64,000 bases of DNA from Chrysomallon squamiferum (taxonomy: Eukaryota; Mollusca; Gastropoda; Neomphalida; Peltospiridae), in NCBI GenBank assembly GCA_012295275.1, contig CM022679.1, positions 31,186,837-31,250,836 of the forward strand, given 5' to 3'. The position numbers and the translations under genes were made by a program. The notes under the pieces were generated by a model. That model made no database searches and had not been told where the DNA came from. It was given only the letters and a program-made list of their open reading frames with translations. Below are positions 34,860-49,400 of this stretch, piece by piece (the stretch's first letter is position 1; each line of letters begins with the position of its first letter).

Positions 34860-34906
<47 letters not shown>

Positions 34907-34916
34907 TTACTATTAC

Positions 34917-34982
<66 letters not shown>

Positions 34983-35230
34983 TATTATACTTTTTTTATT
35001 TTTTAGTCTAATAATAAATTATTTAGTTTACCGTAATTTTATTATTTTATTTTAATTTCGTCTATCACTAACAAATTTTTTAACAAACTGTAAATTTTGA
35101 TGTCCTGTTTCTTATGAAGTATTAAAATGTTTAAGAAATTTTACAGAACTTTTTTCTTTTGTATTTTAACGCTGCACGTTCGTCTTGATGATAAGTTTTG
35201 TTGTAATAAAACTTATAAATGTTTTCTCTG
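34000..35230 (+). other. Probable receptor 3' UTR
   Basis: No gene is seen here. The first clean AATAAA downstream of the stop that I would consider is at 35205-35210, followed by a T-rich, G-containing stretch, so transcript end near 35.2 kb is plausible but unproven. Long TTTA and TTA arrays (34859-34978) would lie inside such a UTR. Confidence 0.35.
34859..34978. repeat. (TTTA)n then (TTA)n microsatellite
   Basis: TTTA units (34859-34909) pass via TTACTA into a perfect TTA run of about 60 bases. Confidence 0.95.
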
Positions 35231-35494
35231 TCAATAATGAGTGGAGAAACTATTTGAATGAATACAATATTTCATAAAACGCTACATATACTTCACCACA
35301 ACCACAACCATTACCATGCTACAACCACCACCACCACTAATAAAATTATTATTAGTACTACATTAGTACTAACTACTACCGCTATACTACTGCTACTACT
35401 ACTGCAACATCTACTAGTACCATGCTGCTGCTACTAGTTACTTCTATTACTATTATAGTTATTATTATTGATACAACTGCTATGCCACTACTCT

Positions 35495-35542
<48 letters not shown>

Positions 35543-35562
35543 ATGGACATATAGATAGACAT

Positions 35563-35593
<31 letters not shown>

Positions 35594-36072
35594 CAAAAAA
35601 CACGGCATTAAAAATTAATTTATTAACTTTGTAATGATTTAAAAACACTGGTAGTTAAAAATGTTACTGTGCTTTACGGATATTTATTAAAAATACATGT
35701 CTAGGAAAACAGAATAGACTTATTTGACCAATATCTTTAATTATAATCACAAATACAAGAAGAAGAAAACTACTACTATTTCGGAGATATCTTCAGTTAT
35801 TTTACGTTCATCACTTTGTTAGTATCATTCTGTGAGATTTATCTTTAAAGCCTATAGAGTTGCTTAGTGGGTGCTATTTTCGGATAAGCCGTTAAGTATT
35901 TCGATAATCCATGATGGATTAGTAACATTCATCTGAGAAAGACCATGATCATGTCTGATGTTCAGACTTAGGGATTAACCGCAAGATTTTTTATTTTCAC
36001 ACTTAAAACACAATCTTTTTTTATTTTAACCTTTTAAAATATTCAAAATTGTTAACCTTTTAATATTCAAAT

Positions 36073-36182
<110 letters not shown>

Positions 36183-36405
36183 CCGTCTCGCTCGCTGATT
36201 CTATTCATATCGATATGGCTTTCTCTCTCATTCTTAGTTTCTTTCTCTATATATTTAAATCTGTTATTCAGATTCGTTCTTTGCTATCTCTTTTTCTGGG
36301 GCTCTTTCAGCATACGAACAAATCATTAACGTTTCCTTTGCACTCTAATATGCCACACGTACAAAAATACTATTCAAAAATATGTTTTACATTTTATACG
36401 CACAA

Positions 36406-36448
<43 letters not shown>

Positions 36449-37640
36449 TTTAAAAATTAATAATAATAAGAAGAAGAAGAACAACAACAACAACAACAAC
36501 AATAACAACAACAAAATAAAAATAAATTAAAAAAAAAAATTCATTAAGCACTACAAGTAACAATTTGCCGACTTTTAAAGTAGGCTAGCAGGTTATCAAT
36601 AATCATAAGATCAATAAACAGTAAATACCAGGAAGCCTTTACCGGGAAAAGGCTGAGTAAAAGAAATTGCTGACAGGAAAGTGAATTAGGAACACTTTTA
36701 AAATTAATATACTAATATACAGTGTAAGAGAACGAGCCTTGATTACATTTCCTGTTCCAGATATCACCAAAACGTCTGTTTTGACGAAGTTTTTAATATG
36801 CATTTCTTTACCTCAAATATAACGATACTAGCTGACAACCCTTAATCATGGAGTTGTAGTGGCATGTTCAATCTCTGTGATATGATTATGATTATTATTT
36901 TATTTGTTTTTACCAAAAGCGTAGAAAAGAAAACGGAACCAGTGTAATGTATTTAATTTTTATACGAAATAACAGTGAACATTAAAATATGCTGAGATAC
37001 GATTCATTAACAAATATCTAACCATATATTATTTTACGATATCAGGCAAGATATTTTCTTTCAAGGCCAAGTTACCATTTTTTCTTCCATTCCACGCCAT
37101 TGCGGTTTGCCTTCAGTATAGAATTACCTGATCAGAAAATGACAATTGTCTGCACCTGAGTAGCGCCTCCTTCAGTTTACAGAACTCGAATATAATTAGA
37201 TATTTAATTTCTATCTCGTTTTAATTCGGTCTCAGTTCATAATGTTATTCTAGTTATTAAGCCAAACACTTAATTAACGTAACTAATTTCGACATTCAGT
37301 TTGTAACTTGTTTAATAATTATTATCGAAAACATACCAAACTGTGAAGAGTTGTCTTCCTTTTGAACGTGCAGACGACATGTTTTAGTATGCATCGTTTT
37401 CTCTGCTTTCGTAATTTACACAAAATATACAGTAACTTAATTACCGTTTTTACGCATTATTTATTACCGCAGTCATTCCTGTATTCACATTTAATTCGGT
37501 AGTGGAACTGGGACAGCTCGTTAATGCTCTTAAATAAAATCACCATGGTGTAAACTGAAATACCATGTTTTAAAGAGTGAAACGATTTTTTTTTAACTTT
37601 TTATTTTTTTTAAATTATATATACATGTTACAGAAAGACT

Positions 37641-37740
37641 GTGAAATTCCCTAATATTTTCAGGGAATTCGTGAAATCACTATTTAACCTAAAGATTTCA
37701 TGAAATCATTATACTCTCCAGGGATTTCGCGTAATTGCTG
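37641..37740. repeat. Cluster of short inverted repeats (GTGAAAT / AGGGAATT type)
   Basis: AATTCCCT (37645-37652) pairs with AGGGAATT (37662-37669). GATTTCATGAAATC (37694-37707) is a perfect 14 bp palindrome. AGGGATTTCGCGTAATT follows at about 37720. ATTTCGTGAAAT recurs near 38209. This may be a relic of a palindromic element. Confidence 0.5.
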
Positions 37741-38377
37741 GGAAGAAAAAAACAGTCGATGCTGAATTTCACATTTCTGCTGGACACAATAGTGATTCTT
37801 TTTATAATTATTTTTCGATAAGCATTTACTTCTTCCTTTTCTAATTTTTTTTCTTTTTTTTTTTTTCAATATGACCCCAAATGGATACTAATCGTAAAAT
37901 GATTCTAAAGTTCTCAAAATATATTTTGTAACTGATTTTCAGTTAGACCACAACCATTGTGGTCATAGCAGAAATTGAGAATATCAACAATAAATATTTT
38001 TAAAGATCTAAAAATTATTTTCTTTTATCCTTTTCCATTCTATCAAGCATAGATCAGAAGTTACAAAAATGTAGAACTGCTCAAGGAAAAAATTACAAGA
38101 ATTGCTCAAGGAAATAATAAGTATTATGTGTTATGGCTGTAAACCGCACTAACTCACAGAGACTGCTCATGCTCCTTTGCTTCCCAGTGTGGGTGACATT
38201 CAGCCATTTCGTGAAATAACTAGAAAGCTATTTCATTAATACGCAAAACAGACACGCACACTCAAGCGTACACACATACAAACACACAAATTCAGGGGAA
38301 TACACACCGTACGAATTAAGAAATTGAATCTTTTAGTATTTTATTGTTTTCACGCAATTTTATTATTTATTTATATT

Positions 38378-38417
<40 letters not shown>

Positions 38418-38930
38418 TAATATATTTTAATTGTTTTTTGTTTGTTTATTTGTTGTTCTCTTGTTGGGTTTTGGGGGGGGTTTTTTTCTTCTTTTTTTAT
38501 ATACCGTAGTTGCTTTATTGATGTTGTTTTTTTTTTACTATATTTCAGTTCTGATCATAATTCTGTGCCAAATTTTTTTTTTAAGATTATCTTTAATGAT
38601 CAGAATAGTCAGTTATTTTCTTTTGTGTATATGCTGGAACTGTATTGTAATAGTATATTTTATTTATAGGGTTTGCATGTAATTATTACAATGTTCACAG
38701 GGAATCAGGAAACATTTTATTGTTTTAATACACAAAATAATATGATTTAAATAGAAGAAAATTTAAATAATGTTTTAAATTATTATAACAACCGTATCTA
38801 TTATTTTTTATTAATTATTCAGAAAACATTAAATTAAATTTCATTCAGTGTTATACTCTCTGTGTCGGTAAAATAAACCATTTCAGATTTGAGTCTCATT
38901 CTATTTATAACCTATGAAACTGGGATGTGA

Positions 38931-38940
38931 GACCGGAAGT
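38931..38940 (+). promoter_or_regulatory. ETS-type site GACCGGAAGT upstream of INTS1
   Basis: A consensus CCGGAAGT core about 96 bases before the INTS1 start codon. ETS sites are common in promoters of housekeeping genes, so this is a reasonable core-promoter element, though the transcription start is not visible. Confidence 0.45.
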
Positions 38941-39035
38941 AAAATACTGGTTTAAAATGTAACTCTAAAAACAGAAGATGTTTTGATGGGTTGAAGAAAC
39001 TAAGACGAGACAAATAAATTAATTTCATAGTTAAA

Positions 39036-39084
39036 ATGGAGAGATCAAAGTTACCACCAGCTAAGAAAGGTTCTAAACCGAAAG
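39036..39084 (+). CDS. INTS1: INTS1 exon 1
   Basis: Residues 1-16 plus one base: a basic N-terminus, MERSKLPPAKKGSKPK. Donor GTGAGG. Human INTS1 also begins with a short basic, Pro-containing leader before the PPGDFIALG motif. Confidence 0.88.
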
Positions 39085-39460
39085 GTGAGGACTGTTTTTC
39101 AATGCTTTGTTATGTATTTATATGTTGTATGTAATATTAATACGTTAGTTGTCACCGAGTCAGTAGTTAATCTGACTGCGTCGTCTGACTTGAGAAGTTA
39201 TCATGTTAATTAAATATTTAATAACAACCAGATGTAAATTTTCTGATACGTTATAGTTACATGCATATCAGAGAGAAATGATTTCTTGTATTAATACTCA
39301 CTTGATAGTTGGTTAAACCAAGTTTTGATGATCACTACATGATATTGATAGTCATCATAATGATAGTCATAGTACTTAGTAGCTTAAGAAGTAAAGTTAT
39401 AATAATAATACTATCAATAGTGTTATATCACTGTAATTTTATTTATTAGAATATTTGTGT

Positions 39461-39509
<49 letters not shown>

Positions 39510-39512
39510 TTT

Positions 39513-39543
<31 letters not shown>

Positions 39544-40178
39544 ATATTTTTCAGTACATGCACCAACAGGGGATTTCATTGCTCTGGGTAAGGGGAAAGC
39601 ATCAGACTCGGATATCAGTGCAGTACGACGCCCTTCAAGTCCCCAAGCAGTGGTGCGTAAACTTTCGTCTACCAGTGAGAGGAAGAGGGAAGCCACTACT
39701 GCTGCAAGTGTCATTTTACCAAAGAAACCAAAGTTGATGAGTCAGACATTTACTCCTCTAGGTAGACATGCAACAGAAGCTGACAGAAAAGCATCCCCAT
39801 CTACTGTGATACCACTGGCATTTGAGGAAAATGCTATAGAAGGTACAAAGATAATGTCTACAAAATGGATTGTGATGTGACGATTCTGCAAAGAAAATTT
39901 ACTAATATGTGTAATGCAAAGCAGAAAAAAAGGGATATAAATGTTTTCTGAAATTTTAACAATCCCATTATTTTGTTTGCAACAACTGAATGAGTAACTG
40001 ACTTTGTAATTATCATGGTGCATTCCTGTTATATAAATCTGTATTAAACTTTTAAATGACAAATTCAGTTACTCACAGATTATTTATTATTTATTGACTT
40101 AAAAAGAATATGTGTGTATATATATAGGTAGATAGATAGATAGATATTTATATATAAAATTTATTTTTTTACTTATTA

Positions 40179-40223
<45 letters not shown>

Positions 40224-43200
40224 TGGAACCATGTGAAATGCTTGAAGGAGTGCTTGCTGCTGTAAAGTCAGGTGATGACCAGAAAATTGAGGGTATCTTA
40301 TGTGGAGCAGTAAAAACTTTACATGGTAACCGAGTGAAACCTGACCCAGTGATTTTTCTTACTTTGATGTATTTGGCAAAAACTCATCCCAGCATCTTCT
40401 GCAGTGAGCTTGTTATTGAGGTAAATCAGAATTGTTTCTAAAGAAAATGACTTTTCAATATGGTTTATAAATTAGATTTAAAAAACACAGTATTCTTTAC
40501 TTTATTTTGTGGATAAGTTTGGGAAGTGGAATCAACAAATATATATATTTTTTTATTTTTTTATTTATTTAATATATTTTTGAAATTAATTTCTTGCAAA
40601 ATGTTTTTTTGAACTGTAAAAAAAATAAAGTATTTTACATTTTATTTGGTCACAGGCTTTCTGCAGTCTACTCAAGCGAGATCCATCACTGAACTTCAAA
40701 GCAAAAGGAAATGCTTTGGTTTCTGTGCTGGCATGTAACACACTGATGGCATCATTTTCTGATGAAGACAGCTGGCCAGATGATTTTGTCAAAGTAAGTC
40801 TTTTAGTTCACACTTACCAAAAAAAAAGTAAAAAAATTTGACATATTTGAATTATTATTTTTTAGTAAATAAATGATAGAATTTATATTTCAGTTGAATT
40901 AAGAAACTAGACTCTTTTTTTTATTAATTATCAGTTTGTTGTAGTCAAATGTACATACAGAATTTAGAGAAAGACATTTAATTATTATTTTATTATAATC
41001 TAAATTATCATGCATGTGAAGAAGTATATTTAATTATTTTATTATAATAGTATAAAGTATTTAAAGAAATAAATAATTAATTATGTTATTATAATATTAA
41101 TAATCTAATACATCTACAAGAAGTACAGCTAACTATCATGCTATGTTACAAGGTGTATGTTGAAGACTCTTTGGGAGAGCGGATCTGGCTGGACAGAGAA
41201 GACTGTCGTTGTTTTGTGGAGAACATCCAAACTGCATTTAACACAAAAATCCCACCAAAAAGCATGTTGATATCATCAGCTGACTTAGGCAGGACAGAAG
41301 TATCGGGGTCATGTGAGAATTCTGTTATAACTTTTACTAATATAAAGCTATTGACTTAATGATATTTTTTAAACAAAGCTGCTGTCATATAGAGCACATG
41401 CTGCAGTCAATGTCTCTTGTTTTACTCTTTCTTGTTTATTTCTCATTCAGTTGTTTTCTTCTGATTTGTAACTGTTTTAACAAACTCAGAAAACGTTAAC
41501 TGAAAATGTTTAAAGAAGGTTTATATTTGTAATTCAGATGAATAAAATGTGTATTTTGATAAATCATATTTATTTTCATTCAATAAATAAATAAAAATAA
41601 AAAAAAAAATTTTGTCATGTTTTAAAAAAAAAATCTTTTATAACTTCTTATTTTATTCAAAAGTATTTTCCCTACAAACATTCATTAAATAATAATAATA
41701 ATCATAAAGGAAAAGATAAAATCATTATATTGTTGTTTTCAACTAGTTACATTCTCTTTACTGATAGAGACTTTTAGTTTCATTTCACTGTTTCATGTTA
41801 CAGCAAGCCCTGTGCTGAATTTGTTTGAAGAAGAGGATGTGAGGAAAAGTCCAGACAGAGCTGATACAGAGTCTGAGAAATCTGGCAATTCTGTTGGTGA
41901 CATAGGTGTAGTCTCACCTAGGTTAGCACACAGGTTTTTTTTATGTCTAGTTTGATAAAGAAGGTGAAACCACAATGCTCAAACACACAAACACACACAC
42001 ACACACACAGACACACAGAGAGACACACACACACACAACACACACAGACAGACAGACACAGTGGTTTTAGTACATATTTCTTGTTACAGCTAGGCTATGG
42101 ATTGTTTTTCTTTTACATGTTACATTGTACGTTATGTTATATTATATTATATTATATTATATTATATTTATTGTATTATAATATATTGCATTATATTACA
42201 TTACATTATCATATATTTTATTTACTATTTTTAACAAAGATATCCATTCCGACAAGACAGTATAGAATCGTTTATACACGAGGTTATTCACGAACATCTC
42301 AACAGACGCCAGCCAATGGATGCGTCAGCAAGAAATCTAATTCGACTAATGTCGATGACAGCAGGTTATGCCGAAGTGAGATCCATAGCAGCACAGAGAC
42401 TAGAAATGTGGCTGCAAAATCCAAAGGTAAAGATTTTATTTTAAAGTTAAAATAAACAAAAAAAACATGCATACTTATCCTAAATATCAAAATTCATTTT
42501 TATTATATTTTGACTTAATAATGTTTTTTGTAAAAGCTTCACAAGTAGCTTTTGCAAGAACTGTATATACCTGTAACAGTTCTAGGTATTGATAAAGTTG
42601 TGTATTTTTCAGTTACACCAAAATAGCATTTATCTATATCTATATTTATATCTCTGTGTGTATAATATATATGTTTTATTTTAGTGTATGTGTGTGTGTG
42701 TGTGTAATATATGTATATTTTTTATTATTAAACAGCTTGCCCGCACTGCTCAAGACTTGTTGATGTCTGTGTGTATGAACTGTAACCAGCAAGAACACAG
42801 TGATATTGAAGTCATTGCTCAATTGATAAAGATCCGCATGAAGACAAAGCCACTTGTCAATCACTATCTCAACTGTATGAGGTGAACAATTTGTTTTTAA
42901 CATAAGTTTATATCAGTCACTTTTTCAACCTTAAGTAGTAAATATGAGTTTAAAATATTTTTTATCTGCTAGTTTAGTAGCATTGTGTTACCAAAATAGA
43001 TTTAAAACTTAAATAGCAAAATGCAAGATATTTATAATGTTTGTTTTTTCAGAATTTAAGTATGATACATTCCATGAAAAAAACTGTTACCATAAAGGTT
43101 TATGTTATTAAAGGTTTTAATTTTGGGGGTTTGTTGTTTTATTTTTTTTTTATTTTTTTTTTATTTTTTTTCTCTAGGTAACTAATTTAATTCTCATTTG

Positions 43201-44871
43201 TGCTGCTGTCTCAAATCAATGACAATTTTTAGTTTGTTACTGTCCTTGGAGAAGCATTTAATTTTACACGTTTTTTTACAAAAAATACATGGCAGTTATG
43301 TTTATTCTAAGATGTCTGATTATGGATGATCTGTGATTTCAGGGAGTTATTAGTACAGCACACAGATAATCTAAGGATTATCCTCACTCACACAATCTAC
43401 AATGAGTTGTCACAGGCCAGAAATCCTAACAACATGTCGCTATTGGCAACCACATTTCAGGTGTCTGGAGATGCTGCTGCCAAGGTAGAATATTTCACTA
43501 TTTTATATTAACAATGTCTGACCAATGAATAGGTTAAAAATAGAATTAATTTGTTTTTGTAAAAAAATGTATTTTATTTTAAATGTTTTCTGAAGCATTC
43601 TAACATTCTACTGGCTAAGAATTATCATTTGTTCTTCTTTTTTTTATAATTTATTTATTTATTTATTCATTTATTTCATTTATTTGATAAGAACAAATAA
43701 GATGCAAAAGAACATTTTCCATTAAAATGAATCAGATTAACTCTAGTGAATCTAAAATAAAATTACTTATTTGTTTCTATTAATTTAGATGTTAGCAGAA
43801 GTCTTTCAGGATCTGTCGGCTAACAAGGATGATTATCTCCGGGCTCTGAGAGCTCTTCTTCGTGAAATTGTCCGAGCAGTTCGACATGATCTCAACTTCC
43901 CTGCCTTCTGTCTCGGGCTCATGCAGGAACGCACTGAAACCAAGTTTGCTGAAATGGACTCAGTCTTTAAGGCATGGGTTTTACTCCTAGCTTGAAAAAA
44001 ATTAACTCAGATATTTAATTTATTATGAAAAGGTTGATTTGAAATGATAAAAAGACTAATGTTAATTTTGAAAATATTTATGCAAAGCTTTTTGGTTGAT
44101 AAATTTGAACAGTGGAGTGAGATTTCATCCTCAATTAGAAAATCTGTCTGTTTTGATATATATTCTTACACTAAAAATTGTTCCCTTTCTTTAATTTTAT
44201 TTTTAATTTCTAAAATTTATAAATTGTTAGAACCTGAAACAAAATTGACTGGCTTCCAGTGAAAGAAACAAAAAGCAAAAGTATTAAAAATGGAAATATA
44301 CAGTGCATCCAGGCATTATTTTCCTCTTTTTCTTAGAAAGCCTTGTTTACATCCCTGATAAGAAAAATAATAAATGTAATGTAGTAAAATTTTTAAAGTT
44401 TTGAGATGGTGTGCATGCTAAAATAGGTGTAAAAACTGAGAGAAACAATTAAATATTTTTATATAAAACAAATTCCTGTCATTCCGAGTGGAATTCTTAT
44501 CATTCAGCATTACGACATCTTTTACATTTTATTTGTTGATGACAGAAAAGAACTTACAGGCCTTAACATACCAGATGTGTGGCATTGGCTGTAATGGGAA
44601 ATATTGCAATGGCTGCACAAGAGAGATCTGATTTTGATTCTCAAGCACTTCATGTTCAGTGTATGATATTTTTATTATGCTTGAACATGTTTTAATTATG
44701 AAGTAACAGATTGTTTGTTTTACAGGAGCGTTTTGTTATGTCTATGACTGACCTCATCACTCTCAGTGTTCTGCTGGGAATTACTCCTGCTGTCAGGGAG
44801 GCTGTGGCTTCATTGGCCAAAGGAGAAAACAAAGGTTAGTTACTAGTTTTCACTGAAGTAGAGTGAGTGAG

Positions 44872-44912
<41 letters not shown>

Positions 44913-46333
44913 ATGTAAGAAAGAGAGACAAGATGCTTAGAGAGAGAGAGAGATAAAGGGAAAAAAGACAGAGATAATATTACAGAAAGAGTATTTATTA
45001 ATACACTGAATACGTTTGATTTAGGACAGATATCTTCTGTTGATCAAATGTGTACCTAAAACTGAACAGTAATTTGCTATGTACTCTCTTCAGCTAATAT
45101 ATTTTTTTTTTTTCATTAAGATACTTAGATTTTAGTATTTTGAATAAAATATTTATATTATATTTAAATATTTATGTCATAATGATTGAGTTTTAATGTA
45201 AAAAAAATGTAATTAATTTGTTATTTCTTATGTTAATTGGGCATACAAAAAAACAGATATTAAATTCAGTATATGTTTTACATATATATGTGTGTGTGTT
45301 TACAAAAACATAATAATAATAATAATTGTAAATGAAAGATTAAAAGTATTGTATTGTTTCAGATATTGAAGTTCTGCATCAGTTTAAAAATCACTGTGCG
45401 GTCATTCAGCGAGATGCAGTATGGTGGCTTCACACAGTTGTACCTAAAATCATGGAAATCAAACCAGCAGAATATGTTCACTGGTATCACTTTATTTAAA
45501 TGTCACATTAAATTCTGATCTCAATCATTTTTAGTTCCATATATTTTTATTCTTTATTTTTATATATATTAATGAATTTTGTTTTCCTTTCTTTTACCTC
45601 TTATAAAGTGTTTCTGAAGTTATATATGAATGGTGTCAGTAATTCTGTATATTTTTAACTGGTATGCTGATGACATTATTTGTTAATAATTCAGTATTAC
45701 ACTTTATAAAATACACAGTGAGGTGCATATCTTTATAGTGACATTATAAAGACATTTCATGTTTTTCAACTGATTATCTAGTTCTTGTTTCTTCTGGTAA
45801 AAATACAATTAATAGTCTATATTTTCTACATAAATATATTTTGCGTATTTTCAAATGTTTGTTTTAACTTTAACTGATGTCCAGCCTTTTCAAGTAATAA
45901 AGTATGACAGAAATGAAACATGACTACACAGATTCATTTTCTTGCCTCTGATATTCATTAGAAAAAAGTTTATAAAATAAAACGAATGGTACTGAAAAAG
46001 AATATAATCACTATCTATATTCCTAAGAGTTGTCTTTTCATAATTTTAATTTAAAAAGAACAAATGTTTGATTTTTCAGTTTACACAAAGTTCTCTTTCT
46101 CGAAGAAGCACAACACTACTACAGCAAGGACAACTGGCCACCAGAGGGAGACAGAATGTAAGTTTCTTACCCATAATGCAGCATTCTAATGACTGTAAAT
46201 CAGAGGGATTTAGAATACAATGTTGTTGTTGTTATTATTATTGCTATTATTATTACTACTATTACTAATATAACTCCTGCTATCTTTATTACTACTACTA
46301 TCACTATTCCAGTTATTATTATTATTTTTTTTT

Positions 46334-46403
<70 letters not shown>

Positions 46404-49400
46404 TGAAGTGATCTGTGCATATCCTGACCAGTGCCTTTGTTTCCACAACAAACACCATTATCATTCTGAGCTGATGACATTATTATTAACAAATAAACCT
46501 ATCATAATCAGTTACAGTTTTCTCTGCAACAAGAATGACTAATGTTTAGTGTTGACTTTTAACAGAATGATGCTGCGACTGTCTGCAGAGGTTCCTATCC
46601 TGGAAGACACACTGATGCGTGTTTTACTGATAGGATTATCCAGAGAACTGCCTCTCAGTGCTGTAGATGCTGTAGAACTCGGAGATCAGCTCATTAAAAG
46701 AGCAGCTGCATTATACTATGGAGGTGAAAAAAAATTATTAAAAGTTTTACTTCTTTTTAATACATTTAATTATATTTGTTTTAGTTATATATACATATAC
46801 ACCAACTTCTTGTATTACTATATTTTTGGTTAAGAGCAAACAGTACTGCATGTTTCATTGTTTCAGTGGGTATGGAGGTACTACATGTAGAGAGATTACA
46901 GCTTCTGGATGCTTTGCTTAATCTGTGTGCATACCGACACCCAGAGAAAATAGCTTTGCCAAAAGGGTGAGAATTTTATGTGAATGTGTGTATGTAAAAA
47001 AAAAAGAACTATATATATATAAACACATAAACACACACACATTCACACACACGTATTTGTTGCGTTTTTTTGCGTTTTTGTTTTATTTATATATATATAT
47101 ATTTTTATTTTTTATTATTATTTACATTATTTGGTTAATTTCAGTTAGTTAATTAGTCAGTAAGCTGGTGAGTTAATTTTCTGTTGTGTTCATTTTAACT
47201 GATAATCAGTATTAACATGTTTTTGAGTAATTTAGAAAGTGCAAGAGTTATATTAATATTTGCCATAAAACTTAAATGTTTAAAATAAATACATACTATA
47301 TATCTATTAATGTTCTTGCACATGTCTGCTTAGATTTTGTGTGAATGCAAATTGAATAAATGTAAATATTCAGTCTCAGTAATTCATTTTAAAAATAAAC
47401 ATATCATATTTTTTAAAAACAACTGTATTGTATGTTGCAGGTACCAGCCCCCAGCACTGGCTATATCAGCTCTCTACTGGAAAGCTTGGACAATGTTACT
47501 CATACTGTCAGCCTTCAACCCCACCACATTCGGTTTGTGTTTTATCTGTCTCTCTGTTTAACAGTGTTTTTGTTTATATTTGTGTGTTGCTGTCTGTATA
47601 CATAATGTATGTTTGTATTTGTATTTGTATGTATTCATTTAAATGTGTGTGTGTGTGTGTGTATAATTTTCAGCTTTCAAGTACTAATATTGATATTAAA
47701 ACAGTAATATACTAACAGGCTACTCTTGACACTTTGTTAATCTTTCAGTATGTGATCTTTTTAATGCATAGGTAAAAAAGATGAATGATTAGAGTTTTTA
47801 ACTTATATTTGTATTATTTGCAGGTTTAGCTGCTTGGGAAAAGTACCCTACTCTGAAGTTGATGATGGAAATGTCAATGACAAAGTATGTTTGTTTTAGT
47901 AAATATTTTGTGAAATTTAATATACTAAATACATTTTGTTTAAATGTCAAATAATAATATGATGCAGTAATTATATAAATTGGAAAGTTTACAATGTGGA
48001 GTTGTATTGTAGATGAGTAATTTAAAGAGAGAAAATGAAGACAAGTTACACTTTTATGTAGTTATACATCATGTTGCTACATAATTTTAAATATGACTGT
48101 AACAAGGAGACAGTGTGTTATTTTTGTGATATTACATTAACTGTTTGTTCATAATATTTAAACTGAAAATACAACCAAAAAAATCCCTGTTAATTTGAGA
48201 AAGAAAAACTATAAATAAATAATAACAATAACAAATAAATAATAAACAAAAAACACAGATAATAAAAAAAAATAAAAAAATAAAAATTTAAAAAAGAAAT
48301 ATGAGTTTAATTCTCTTATTTTTATTTTTATTATTATTTTCTGGTTTTTATTTTATTTTATTTTATTTTTTTAATTATTATTTAATTTTCTGTTTATGTT
48401 TTTTTATTATTTTTTATATTTTTCAGTAACTTCACCTTTCCACCACCAACTCTGGCCAGTGATGAGAAAACAATTGAAGAACTGAAAAATCAGGAGAGAC
48501 AGGTTTGTTGAAATCATCTTTTCACAAGAAAGACTCCATCTTGTAATGTCTGTTACCCACATTTATCAAAATACTTCTTCTAATAGAAACTGTATTTTAA
48601 TCAATTTAAAAGAATTTTAGGGATTCAAATGTAGGACACCATTTTTTTCTTTTTTTTTCCTTTATTTTCTTTCATTATTATTGTTATTTTTGTTCCTGTT
48701 GTTGTATTTTTTCACTTGCAGATGAAGACTCTAAAACTGTCTTATGACACTTATGTGCATTCAGTAACTATTTTCAATAACTTCAAAAGTTTATTAAGTT
48801 AAAAGACTCACCTGACTGTTTTGTTTTAGATTCATCAGAGAGAAGTTCAGGGAATCCTGGAGTTTGAAAGTCACCTGGCTGCAGCAACCAGCAAAGTGAC
48901 AATCACAGAGTCTAACAGTTTGCTGATCGATCAGGTCACATCCATGGATCCAAGGTACTCTTTACATTTTTATTTTAACTGTTTAAAATCTGTCTGAAAA
49001 TATTCTCTTTAAATGTATTTACATTTGTATTTAATACATTATTTAACTGATTCACTGAGCAGTCTGCAAATTCACTGTTTAAATGTGTTTAAATTCATAT
49101 TTAATTAATTTAGTGATCAATATTTTACTTTGTTTATATTCTGTTCAGTGAATTATGTAAGTATGTTAATATTTGTTCTCGGTGAGTGCAGTAATTAAAT
49201 GTATTTAAATTCTCTTTATATTATATTTAATCAACTATTGATTGTGATTAAACTGCATTTAATAAACTATTTAATATGTTTATATTTAGTAAACTGTTTA
49301 ATGTTTACACTATTTAATTAACTATTTATATTATTTGTATTGTATTTAATAAACACATTCATGTGTTTATGGTCTTTAGTAAATGGTATTAAGTGTATTT

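Noticed and set aside
41943-42455. 170-residue open frame with a His-Thr-rich stretch
   Set aside because: It is a CA microsatellite plus an off-frame read of INTS1 exon 7.
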